A DNA stretch of 64,000 bases, from positions 14,972,001 to 15,036,000 of the forward strand of contig OU015650.1 of NCBI GenBank assembly GCA_907165275.2, in the 5' to 3' direction. Positions 52,031-62,900 of this stretch are shown here, piece after piece; the stretch's first letter is position 1; each line of letters begins with the position of its first letter. The notes beneath the pieces are model-generated. The model did no database searches, was not told the DNA's origin, and worked only from the letters and a program-made list of their open reading frames with translations. Origin of the DNA: Zygaena filipendulae. Its lineage: Eukaryota; Arthropoda; Insecta; Lepidoptera; Zygaenidae. The translations under genes and the position numbers were made by a program.

Positions 52031-52045
52031 ATGGACAATGGATAG
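52031..52045 (+). promoter_or_regulatory. Four-codon uORF overlapping the MAD2L2 start
   Basis: ATG GAC AAT GGA TAG: its stop lies 3' of, and in another frame than, the main ATG at 52038. Ribosomes starting here would end at 52045 and have to back up by a few bases to reach the main start. This could damp translation. The main ATG itself has 'gacaATGG', with A at -3 and G at +4, a strong context. Confidence 0.5.
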
Positions 52046-52619
52046 TTGTTTGATAGATGTAACAATAGAATTTTTAGCTGTTGCATTTCACAATATTTTA
52101 TATTATGCTTCTGTTTATCCAAAATCCATTTTCGAGACAAGAAAGAAATACAACGTTATAGTTTATCATTCTACTCATCCAGAAGTAAATCAGTATATTG
52201 AGTTATGTTTGAAAAGCATTAGAGAATGTTTGAAGAAAGAGCAACTTTCGCGGGTTGACTTCGTGCTAACAGATTCGGATTACAAGCCAATTGTAAGGTT
52301 TGTCTTTGGTTTTATCAAGAATCATCAGTACAATGACACTTTAGATGCATATTTAATCAAAGCTGAGATGAATTTGAGGGCTTTCTGCCTTAATTTATCA
52401 ACACTTACAAATAAGTTCCAAGTGTTGGCTGAGAATTCTAGTTTTTCCATCTACCTCTACACAAATGAGTCCACAGCAGTTGCTATGGCAACTAACTCAG
52501 ACTTAGAAGACTTCCCATGGGTGGAATCACAGAGTGAAATAGAAGAAACAAATGGAATTATACCTCTGAGAAGGATATCAATTAAGAATCTTGATTTAGA
52601 TACTTATGTGGAGATGTAA
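52038..52619 (+). CDS. MAD2L2: MAD2B / REV7, HORMA-domain protein
   Basis: The accessory subunit of DNA polymerase zeta, also in the shieldin complex, and a regulator of APC/C. 193 residues in one exon, against about 211 in human. The HORMA fold covers almost all of it: DVTIEFLAVAFHNILYYASV and YPKSIFETRKKYNV match the family start, HPEVNQYIELCLKSI the next helix, ENSSFSIYLYTNES the strand region, and DFPWVES, IIPLRRI and YVEM the C-terminal safety-belt end. The start was chosen because an in-frame stop (TAA) lies three codons upstream. AATAAA at 52671 is a likely poly(A) signal. Low GC, unlike TPP2 and SUOX exons. It converges with the dioxygenase gene 200 bp away. Confidence 0.95.
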   Translation: MDSCLIDVTIEFLAVAFHNILYYASVYPKSIFETRKKYNVIVYHSTHPEVNQYIELCLKSIRECLKKEQLSRVDFVLTDSDYKPIVRFVFGFIKNHQYNDTLDAYLIKAEMNLRAFCLNLSTLTNKFQVLAENSSFSIYLYTNESTAVAMATNSDLEDFPWVESQSEIEETNGIIPLRRISIKNLDLDTYVEM

Positions 52620-52670
52620 GATGATTTGATAAGTGAAAAAGAATTTGAGTGCTTCATTAAAGATTAATTC

Positions 52671-52676
52671 AATAAA
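52671..52676 (+). terminator. Poly(A) signal of MAD2L2
   Basis: AATAAA 51 bp after the stop codon on the coding strand. Confidence 0.6.
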
Positions 52677-52819
52677 AAGTAAGATTGCTTAATTTACAAA
52701 TATATAATTGTCAAATACAAATTGAGAGATAGCAATACTCCATGTATGAACTACATATATCATAGTGTTTTTAAACACTTGCACAAAATTCTTCACTTGC
52801 TCGAGTGCCCGTTTCCAGT

Positions 52820-54055
52820 TTATATCCCCTCTATATTTTCCAGTTTTACTTTAAGACATCGCAACCTTGAATAAATTTCATCCCAATCCACATATGCACC
52901 AATTAGTTTCCGTACATTATCAGTATTGTCTTCATATGCATTTCTACCATGCAAAAGCCTTATGTTATCAAAAACTAGAATATCTCCTGCCTGAGTTTTG
53001 AAATTAGCTGCAAATCTATGATTCAACGTCAGAAATAGTCTATGAGCTTCGTACCAAGGTTTAACATTGTCTATTGATGCAAGAAAATTACTGCCTCTTT
53101 GCGGTATTGAAAAGTTTATTCTGGTTATCTCATTATGTTTATTCAGGCAAATTACAGGTGACCTGTACAGCTTGAAAAATTCATTACCATCTTCTGTGCC
53201 AATGTCACTCCATTCTACATCAATCTCGGTCAATAGTTTGTATTGAATTGGATGATTTTGTCTCATAAAGTTTGCAACATAATGGCAGTCGGACAGCAAG
53301 TTGGCGCCTCCTTTACTTTGTGTTTGGACGAGGCAATGGAGCATGTTCACTCCTGGACAGTATTCATAATACGGTAGATCTGTGTGCATTTGAAGATTGT
53401 TGGACAAGTATGCAACATTGCTTGTATTGGCAACGTGTTGGACAACAAATTTGACTCCATAGTGTGTCCTTTTTGTAAAACCGATTTTTGCAACAATATC
53501 ATCCAAAGCTGTTTCAGAATTCGGTGCGTTTTGAATTAATGCTACACCATAAATAGCTAGTTTTTCCAACCATTGATATAGAGCTTTGTTTGATTGTAAA
53601 ATTTCATTGTAATCATGCTTACTGCAAATGTTACTGAAATTTTCACCTCTCCACGTGATCTTACTAGGCTTATAAATAACTTCATTGTATTTTAACTGGT
53701 TTTTCTTAGTAAAACTTCGTAATTTGAGCCAATCTAAAATATATTTAGATACATGCCCATCATTCCATGTCACTTGCAAAGAATTTTCATCTGTATGGAC
53801 ATTTTTTGGTGTTACATTGAAATCGAAACTGCTCCAATCGAGAATTCGGCTTTTTGCTGAATGATGGAAGCACTTTTCACATTGGCAGTTGTCCCTTAGC
53901 CATAAGATCGGAAACTTTAGGGTTTCTCCCTTAATTTCTACCTGTATAAAGTCCTTATCCTTGCAGTCTTTTAATAAGGCAGCTTGAAAATGTATCTTTC
54001 GGGATTTCGGCGCTACACGGTAAATTACACTCTGGATCCATTTTATCGCAAACAT
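52820..54055 (-). CDS. BBOX1: Gamma-butyrobetaine dioxygenase-like Fe(II)/2-oxoglutarate oxygenase
   Basis: It probably hydroxylates gamma-butyrobetaine to carnitine; trimethyllysine dioxygenase is the close alternative. 411 residues in one exon (BBOX1 about 387, TMLHE about 421). The N-terminal DUF971-like zinc domain has Cys57, Cys59, Cys62 and His101, with the same spacing as human BBOX1. The TauD-like core has the iron facial triad His224, Asp226 (MHTDLPYY) and His369 (LLHGRNAY). Likely 2OG-binding Arg residues are in TRINFS and the C-terminal RKLIGAY region. The first 22 residues are basic and amphipathic (MFAIKWIQSVIYRVAPKSRK), which may be a mitochondrial signal. Head-on convergent with MAD2L2. 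Low GC. Substrate is inferred from family resemblance only. Confidence 0.94.
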   Translation of the reverse strand: MFAIKWIQSVIYRVAPKSRKIHFQAALLKDCKDKDFIQVEIKGETLKFPILWLRDNCQCEKCFHHSAKSRILDWSSFDFNVTPKNVHTDENSLQVTWNDGHVSKYILDWLKLRSFTKKNQLKYNEVIYKPSKITWRGENFSNICSKHDYNEILQSNKALYQWLEKLAIYGVALIQNAPNSETALDDIVAKIGFTKRTHYGVKFVVQHVANTSNVAYLSNNLQMHTDLPYYEYCPGVNMLHCLVQTQSKGGANLLSDCHYVANFMRQNHPIQYKLLTEIDVEWSDIGTEDGNEFFKLYRSPVICLNKHNEITRINFSIPQRGSNFLASIDNVKPWYEAHRLFLTLNHRFAANFKTQAGDILVFDNIRLLHGRNAYEDNTDNVRKLIGAYVDWDEIYSRLRCLKVKLENIEGI

Positions 54056-54593
54056 GTTAAATGTGCTCTCCTAACGCACGCTAAATTGAATATGATATGA
54101 GGGAGATGAGCGATAACCAGTCGCTAAGATCCAGTTATAAACAAGTAGGTACCCAGAAGCTAATTAATTTTATTGAAACAATTGATAACGAACTTTATTA
54201 CGTCTACAAACGAGTGAGTTGCCTTATTGGAATTTCGTCGTATTTGTAATTTCAAGTAGGTATTATAACTTATCATTTTTGCATTCAATTAGCATAAGTT
54301 ATTGTATTGATATGATAGGAATATTAAATTGAATTTCCAAGTGACAACTAGGTACTTATAATAACTCTACAACTTCATGAAAGAAATAAAACAACAGACA
54401 GAAATAATATAAAAATATATTTTGTCTGTGATCTCATATAAAAAGTAGATATATAGTTCCATACAAAAGTTAATTAAAACTGTCCATTCGTGTTTACCTA
54501 CGTAGTTATAGCTGTGGTTATAGTTGGTAAAAACATAAATTAATGCAAATTTAACCTTAAGTACTAGACTTAAAGTTATATTTACAAAGCAAT

Positions 54594-54949
54594 CTTTTTT
54601 TTTTTATGTCATAGGGGGCAAACGGGCAAGTGGTACACCTGATGGTAAGTGATTACCGCCCATAGACATCTGCAACACGAGAAGGCATGCAGGTGCGTTG
54701 CCGACCTGGAATGGGGATGGGAACTGGCTTTCAAGTGGGGCTGCCGGAACACACCGTTAGGTGCTTGGCGACAGATTTGCAACTAGAAGGTGGTAGCTAG
54801 TCAGCCGGGCACTAGAGAGCGCCCTACCACCATGCTATGGTTTCCTCACGATGTTTTCCTTCACCGACAGCTCAAGCTCATTGTTAGGGTTTGAACCTAC
54901 GCCTTGCGGCGTTTAATCCGAACGCACCAACCACTGAGCTATCATCGCT
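54594..54949 (-). mobile_element. tRNA-derived SINE
   Basis: Read on the minus strand it begins 'gcgatgatagctcagtggtt', with box A 'tagctcagtggttgg' (about 54928-54942) and box B 'ggttcaaaccc' (54887-54897). It has a tRNA-unrelated body, and the plus strand shows 'atagggggcaaacgggcaag' with poly(T) at 54594-54605 (poly(A) of the insert). It is typical of lepidopteran SINEs, by memory. Confidence 0.85.
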
Positions 54950-55447
54950 AAATCTACAAAAAGCAATAAAATTTTACGACCGAGTTTCGACAGTAGGACA
55001 AGGTATTTAAAAGCGCACCCAAATGTTCAAGTGGGCGCTCATTTCATGACATTTTTTGACGCTGATTGTGTATCTATACTTTTTATATGATTTTGTCAAA
55101 TAAATTATACCTACTCAGGACAAGATAAAAAAAATATAACAACAACAGAGAGTCTACTTATTATGCTTATGTCATAAGAGTATTCAGATGCAGTAATTAT
55201 TGTACTTATCTCTAGTTACTTACATAGTGAGTTAGTTTTCATTTTATGTACTTGAATGTTTTGTTACTATCAAATTCAACAACTATTCACGAGCTATTCA
55301 CAAGTCACAACATGATCTTCAGTATTTCCCTGGGGACTTTTGTTCCGATATAAATATGAATTAAAAAGAACCCTACTCATATTCAGATAGTGTAGCTACC
55401 AATCAGTGAAAGAATTTTTAGAATTGATTCAATAGTTATTAAATATT
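54950..55447. other. AT-rich stretch without a gene
   Basis: Searched on the minus strand for the missing last SUOX exon (WNLRG-type motif): not found. Nothing else recognised. Confidence 0.45.
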
Positions 55448-55933
55448 AGGTACACCTATAGTTGTAAAAAAACCAATTTAAAACGTTTAAAACTGAAACG
55501 CACCGTTTAAAACCCGAAAGCCACCGTTTTAAACGGTGTAATACCCGACTGCGGAGACAAAAGAGAGTTATGTATTTAGAATTGTAAAGGCATAAAATAA
55601 CGTGCAATATTTTACAAGCTAGTTACTTTAATGGTTTTATATGTTGAAATAAAATATTTACAAGTAAAAAAGAATATTACTACTTTTTATATTGTTGGTT
55701 ACTTTAAATAATTGTTCTCTTAGCACTTCATACGAAAAAACGCGGCAAGGAGCACGGGGGGCGGCTTTGTTGGGTTGAAGAACGCGCGCGCGTCTTACGC
55801 ACGCCGAGTTCATATTAAAAAAACACTGTTTCTAACTATAAAAACCGTAAAACACAGTTTTAAACCAAAATTTTGGTTTTATACGGCATGGTTTGATTCG
55901 TTTTAAACCGACCTTACAACTATAGGTACACCT
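55448..55933. mobile_element. MITE with 'aggtacacctatagttgtaa' ends and GTTTAAAAC-rich arms
   Basis: The 20-bp ends are perfect inverted repeats. Just inside, 'ccaatttaaaacgtttaaaa' and 'tcgttttaaaccgac' form further inverted words. The middle has a GC-rich block ('gaacgcgcgcgcgtcttacg'). Confidence 0.75.
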
Positions 55934-55951
55934 CACATCCATCCACTCCAC

Positions 55952-56239
55952 GTGAAAACTTTACCTCTTTATGATATTAGTGTAGATAATTTTCACAGCT
56001 ATGATCCTAGCAGCAAAAGGCCTAAGGTACTACTTCGACGTGCATTGATCTTCGAGGAAATGTTAATCTTTAACAATTTTAATTTTAATCTTATGGTACG
56101 CGTTGCTGAGAATGCCTCTGATGTTCCATATGTCGTCGAACTTCTCGGGCTGAGTATTGAAGTTGCTATCAGTCGCCTTAACCCATATCTCCATCTTAAA
56201 AAAAAAAATTGTGTGATCAAACGTTTCAATCCTCCTTAA
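55952..56239 (+). other. Open frame of 95 codons, not assigned
   Basis: It begins MKTLPLYDISVDNFHSYDPS. It shows no known domain; both strands are open for about 230 bp. It lies between a MITE and a Lep1-like fragment and may be an old captured piece. Confidence 0.15.
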
Positions 56240-56317
56240 TTATGGTTGTTAATTGAGAAATGAAAAACAAATGGTTGTAACCATAGAGATAGTATACATG
56301 GACCAGAAGTTTCATTA

Positions 56318-56945
56318 ATAACTAGCTGTTCTCTGCAGTTTCACCCGCGGGAATTCCGGATTAAAATATAGCCTATGTATAACTTTACTAAGCTATATTA
56401 TTGTAAAGTTTCATTAATATCTATTCAGGATTTTTTCCGTGAAAGAGTAACAAACATCTATAACAACAAAATTTGTATTTATAATACATATTATTAGTAA
56501 GAATTTCGTTCAAAATTTTAGGCATAAAAAGGCGTTTGGAACGGCGCGAAACTTACGTCATCGCCAAAAGAAATGGTCATGTGAACTCATGTGGTTTCAA
56601 ATCACTGGTGACGAAATGAATTTTAGCAGAAATGGACGTTCGTTTTATTTCTTTTCTTTACAAATTGGCCTATCGTGATTAATATTGTGTGAAGGTGGAA
56701 GATGAAGGTGGAAGATGAAATGGGGCGTTCGTCGGGAGGTTGTCGTTTTACTATACAAATTCCCACCGAGCGTCCTGTTGAAGTTCAACTGTGAAGATTT
56801 GCTGGCAAAAGTTCTGTCAATGCATCAAAATGCATCTCACCAATGCCAATTTTATATGAATAACTTCAGAAGCAAAAATATCTGAATTGGCCGTATGGAC
56901 CAAGTTCCCTTTGCCTTCCCCGAAAGGAGTAAAAAAAAAAAGTTA
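56318..56945 (+). mobile_element. Lep1-like fragment then SINE-like retroposon with poly(A)
   Basis: 56318-56470 starts 'aactagctgttctctgcagt'. 56560-56945 is the fullest copy of the SINE-like family: 'gccaaaagaaatggtcatgt', 'atcgtgattaatattgtgtg', 'tgcatctcaccaatgcca' and 'ccctttgccttccccgaaag', then poly(A) ending 18 bp from SUOX exon 56962-57137. Confidence 0.6.
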
Positions 56946-56961
56946 TCCTAGACTTGGATAC

Positions 56962-59900
56962 CTCTGTGCTCCCGTCGCCCTCGGGCACGGGCAGGCGCGC
57001 GCTCCACAGCGTCCAGGCGTAGTGCGCGCGCGGCGGCGCCCCGTCCTGGCGCAGCGCCGCCTCCGCCCAGCTGGCGCCGCGGTCGCCGCTCACGTCCACG
57101 CGCACGATGCGCGCGCCGCCGCCCGAGTACGCGTAGCCTGCCGCACCCGGCACCGCACGTCACGACGCGTGACACGCACACCGTTAATATAATAATAATA
57201 ATAATAATAATAAGCCTCTTATCCTGAACTGTTTCTTTGACTTTGTGGTTAACTCTTATCTTTAAGTTATAAAATATCTCTGAATTCAGTGTGCCTCTTG
57301 GCAAAGGCCTCCTCTAACAATTTCCATTGTACTCTGTCTCTTGCAACCCTTCTCCATTTTGAGCCTGCTGTTAATTTTAGTTCGTCTTCCCATCTCTTGC
57401 TTTGTCTTCCTCTGTTCCTTTTCCCATCTCTAGGGTACCAGTCAGTTATGATGTTGCTCCACTTTTCTTGTTTATCACGTATCATGTGTCCAGTCCATCT
57501 CCACTTCAAACTATCTATTCTAGAGAGTATGTCTGTGACTTTAGTCTTACTTCTTATGACAGTGTTTCGTATCTTATCTTGTTTCTTAATACCTATCATA
57601 CTTCGTTCCATAGCTCTTTGGCAGTGTTCCAGCATGTTTCTGTGATGTTTTGTGAGAGCCCAAGTTTCACACCCGTATGTAATACATGGGAGAATGCAGG
57701 TATTGAAGACCTTCCTTTTGATACCAGTACTCAGATCTGTGGATTTCATGATCTCTTTCAGTGACCAATATCTCTTCCATCCGTTAGCTATTCGTCTTTT
57801 TATTTCTTTTGTAGTTGTGTCTGTATGTGAGATGATTTGTCCTAAATAGATATATTCATCTACATATTCAACGGGTTGGTTGTTAATTTTTATTTCATAT
57901 TTGTTTGAATTTGTTAATAGCTTCGTTTTGTTTATATTCATAGATAAGCCCACTTTTTTGCTCTCTGTATTTAGTTCTTGTATCATTTTTTCTAGGCTCC
58001 CTGGTTGCTCTTCAAATAAAACAATATCATCAGCGAATCTAAGATGGTTTAGTTTTTTACCGTCTATATTTAATCCATGTTGGTCCCATGTTAGCTTTCG
58101 AAATATGTTTTCCAGCACCGCGGAGAACAGCTTTGGAGACATCGGGTCGCCCTGTCTGACGCCTCTTTTTACTTGAAATGTTTCACCCAAGGTTTCCATT
58201 TGTACTCTTGCCTTACTGTTAGAGTAAATGTTTTTAATGGTGTTTATGTACACTGTCGGGATTCCTTGGTTCTGTAAGCTTTCCCATATGGCTGTGTGGC
58301 TAATGCTGTCAAATGCCTTAGAATAATCGATAAAAGCCATATATAGCGGTTTGTTGTGCTCATTGTATTTTTCCATAATTTGCTTGACTGTGTGAATGTG
58401 ATCTGTTGTGGAGAAGTTTTTTCTAAAGCCAGCTTGTTCCTTCGGTTGGTTTTCATCAAGTGTATTGCTTATTCGGTTCAAAATTATTTTGGAAAAGATT
58501 TTATATATGTTAGACATCAAACTTATCGGTCTGTAGTTCCCTATGTCATCTCTTTCTCCTTTCTTATGTATAAGAATGATGTGGGATGTCTCCCATTGTT
58601 CTGGAACCTGTCCCGATCTCAGGATGCCGTTGAAGATTTTAGTTAGATTTTAGTTAGAATGGGGACCAGTTCTTCTATGGTTCCTCTCAGTAGTTCGTTT
58701 GTGATTTTATCAGGACCTGGTGCTTTGTCTAACTTTTGGCTTAGTATGGCTTTCCTAGTTTCACTGGGTAATATGTCAGGTTCTGGGTTCACTAAGAGCA
58801 GATTATAATTTAGGGTTTCTTGACTTACATGTGTATTGGGGTCTTGGTTAGAATATAGATTGCGGTAGAATTTTGTAGCTATTCTATTTATGTTCTTTCG
58901 GTCTGTTACATTTTTTTGGTTGTTTTTCAATTTCGGGATCCATTGGTTTGATTCTCGGAGTTCCTTTAAAGCTTTTCTAGTTCCTCCTGTTCTTGCTATA
59001 TGTTTTTCTAGAGTTTGCAACCTTTTAACTTTCCTGTCCTTTTTTATACCTTCTTTGATTTTTTTGCTTAAGTCAGTTATTTTTTGAATGTTCTGTTTCC
59101 TTACTTTGCAGTCAAGTAAACTTTTTCTATCATTTATAAGTTGTAGTGTTGAGTTACTTAAATTATATTTATGTTGTGGTCGTTTTTGTTCTTTTTGACA
59201 TGTAATGTTGTTTTGTAATTTGTTGTAACTTGTTTTTACATCTATTGTATCTGTTTCTGATAGTTCTCTGCTGAGTGATGACAAGAAATTCTCCATTCTT
59301 TTGTTGGGTTCTGTGCTGCATGTCGGGAGTGTGTCATGTATAGCAAACTTTCTGGATTGTTTGGGTGGTATAGTCTTGAATGACGCCCTTACCATGCGGT
59401 GGTCGGTATTAAAGTTTAATTTTGATATAACTGCTGTGTCCGTAAATAGATTTGGGTGGCTGCTTATAATATAGTCTATTTCGTTTCTATGATTCCCGCC
59501 TGGAGAGATCCAAGTCCACTTGTTGTTTTTGTTTTTCTTAAAAATGCTATTTTTAAGAAAAACGCACACCGTTATGGATGGACAATCAAACCGGTTTATA
59601 CCCGGTGCTTGGGTTTAAACCCCCAAAAAGGCTAGTAAACGCCCAGATTTTGATCGGGTTGATTTATTATTGACAGCATCAGGATAAACATTTATGTAAT
59701 CAACTAGCTATTCCCCGCGTTAATTTCGGAGATCCCGCGCGAATTTCGGGATAAAAGTACTCTATATTCTTTTCTGCACCCCTGCAACTTGTATGCAAAA
59801 AATCACGATGGTAGGTGGAGCCGGTAAGGCGTTAAAACGTAACAAACAGTTGCGTAGTATGCAAAATTTAGTGCAGTTTCGCCCGTGCTTTTTCGGAGTT

Positions 59901-62900
59901 CCCGCTGGAATTATAGGATAAAAGTACCCTGTGTTCTCTATATCACTGACAATGTAGGTATGCAAAATTTCATGATGATCGGTCGAGCCGTTAGCGAAAT
60001 AGCAAATAAGGGTCACGGTGGCGATTCTTGGGGGTGGTTCACGTCCAGCAATGGACGTCTTTCGGTTGACATGATGATGATGGCGACCTCACCTTGGAGC
60101 TGCACGTGCCCCTGGTGGGGGCGCACGGCGGCGCCGTCGGCGGGCGCGCACACGGCCGACGTGACGGGCAGGCTGTACACGGGCGGCGCGCTGGGGAAGT
60201 GCGCCGTCTCCCACGTGACGGACGGGTTGAACGCGCGGTAGTCCTTCTGGTGCCAGTGCGACGGGCTCTCCTCCTCCGACACGGTTATCGACTCTGTTCC
60301 CGTCATATACATACATATTTAGACATGCCCATTGCCTACTCTTGCCCGTGCCCAGTGTACACGTGCGCGTGCTCGTGCGTGTAGTGCTCACGCCATACCC
60401 AGCCACTTGACGCTGCGCACGGCGGGCGCGCCGGGCACGACGGCCCGCAGCGGCGCGCCGTGGTCGCGCGGCAGCGGCCGCCCGTTCATGTGCGTGGCGA
60501 GCAGCACGCGCTGCCGCTCGTCCAGCGCCATGTGCAGCGGGATGGACGTGCTGAACTGCTCGCCCGTGGCGTCGATGTCGGCGCCGCGCAGCTGCGGACG
60601 GAGCAGGCGCCGACGGCTACAGTATCAGCTGTTGCGAGCACGCCCTTCCCAACGGAGTTCTTTTTTAATAGTGACGTTACAGTATCAGCTGGTGCACGCA
60701 CTTCGCAATGGAGTTCTTTTTATAGTGACGTTACAGTATCAGCTGGTGCACGCACTTCGCAATGGAGTTCTTTTTATAGTGACGTTACAGTATCAGCTGG
60801 TGCACGCACTTCGCAATGGAGTTCTTTTTATAGTGACGTTACAGTATCAGCTGGTGCACGCACTTCGCAATGGAGTTATTTTTAATAGTGACGTTACAGT
60901 ATCAGCTGGTGCACGCACTTCGCAATGGAGTTCTTTTTAATAGTGACGTTACAGTATCAGCTGATGCACGCATTTCGCAATGGAGTTCTTTTTAATAGTG
61001 ACGTTACAGTATCAGCTGGTGCACGCACTTCGCAATGGAGTTCTTTTTTAATAGTATCGTTAAACTGTGAATCTAGGTCTTCTTTTTCTTTAATAATGGC
61101 GTCTATTAATATACTTAATTCTGCAAATCACAATGTTTCTTGGTAATAAAAATAATTATCTTCTTCTACCTACTTCTTGAATTACGGCGAAACGCCGATG
61201 ACAATGTTAGATTGAGCCCCAAGTTAAAAAATGTTTCTAATCCAGTTTCCTGCTTCGGGTTCAAAATAGATGCTGGGAGGTAACAGAAATAATGACTAAC
61301 GTGAAACGCGTGTTTCAACCTTTACCCTTTTCAATAACCTACTCAAAACGTCAAAAGTAATAAAGTTCCACGACTGTCAAAAGTGATGACATAATAATAA
61401 TATTTTGACTGGCTACACCGCCGGTGCTGACTGTACTCACGATGACGTGCTTGCCGTCCGTGCCGGCGGCGGGGTCGAGCCCGGCGGCCAGCAGCACGTC
61501 CCGCAGCAGCACGCCGCCCCACACCGCGTTGCTGATGGCGCCGCCCGCCCAGCTGATGCCCTTCACCGGCTTCACCTGCTTGTGTGCACGCCACACGTAC
61601 ACTTTTGTTGTTGTTGTTGTTGTAAATAATAATCATTTGACACAACACAAAAAATTACAACGCACTTAAAATATAATCAAATAGGGCGCTCACCGGAAGG
61701 TTGTCGTTTTAGTAGGCGAACCTCAATAACCTAATAAACCATCCTATTGAGGTTCAATATCGATAATTATGCATCTCAATGTGAACAACTTCAGAAAATA
61801 TGATTATCCGACATGGCTGTATGTACATAATTTTCTTTGCCTTCCCGAGAGGTATAAAAAAAATGGTGCTTGTTGGCAGCCCAACGATAAAAATTACCCT
61901 GCGTCTTTTTCAGTGCCCCTGACAACGTGTATGCAAAATCTCATGATGATTGGATGATGCGTTCAGGCATGAAAGGTAGACAGAAAGAGTAACTTACGCA
62001 TTTATAATATTGTATTAATAGTTGTTTCACTCGCATTAGTCGCGGAGTTCCTGTGGTTCTGTCTTTTTCTGTACAGTGAGAACACTGTGGCAGTATACTG
62101 TTAGTTATAACGGAACGAATTTCTTCTCGGCAAGAGCACTGTACAGCGGTCGCGGCGTATTTCGGAACACACCCTACACATACTTTGTTCATCTCGCTGC
62201 GCCGGTTGCCGGCGCACATGAGCGCGGCGCGCACCTCGACGCGCGGCAGCTCGCCCAGCTGCGCCAGCGAGTAGCGGCGCGAGGCGGCGCGCTGCCGGCC
62301 CCCGGCCGCGACGTCCACGCGCAGCGAGTGCGAGCCCGCGTCCAGCACCGGCACGGGCATGTGCTGGCGCACGTAGAACAGCTCGCTGCGAACGCGGCAC
62401 CACAACAAAAAAAAAAACAATTTGGGCGGGAATCCAAGATGGCGGTTTTTCGTGTCGATGGAAAATTGACAAAAGTGAACTTCGCAGTGTTATACGGGAC
62501 AATAATAGCAGATTTCTTTGGTATCCACCGAGAGCTCTGAGTAAGATTTTGCAGCTCCTAAGAAAATAATGAAACTCTTTAAAAAAAAATATTTATAAGA
62601 ACCTCAACCGAAACCCGCAGAATTGAAATGGGTTTTCATAGTTTAGTCTTCATTTAACCACAGTAGGTTCACAAAAAAATTATAACAGAAACTTTTAAAG
62701 TACCTACTTAGTACCTGCTTAATTTAATGCCAAAATATTGTGAGATCAAGTAGATCTGTGTGTTGTGAAGTGGATTATTATTATTATGCAAACGAAACGG
62801 TATCGCGAGCAACAACTACTATATTATACAACGTGTTAATGAATTAACTGAAAACTAGAAAGTAGTTTGCTCAGAATCGACTAGCGAATAGATCGCACTA

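Noticed and set aside
54887..54949. Stand-alone tRNA gene
   Set aside because: Boxes A and B are present, but the acceptor and anticodon stems do not close and a SINE body with poly(A) follows.
60615..61052. Regular repeats resembling a CRISPR array
   Set aside because: Units are contiguous without unique spacers, in an intron of an animal gene.
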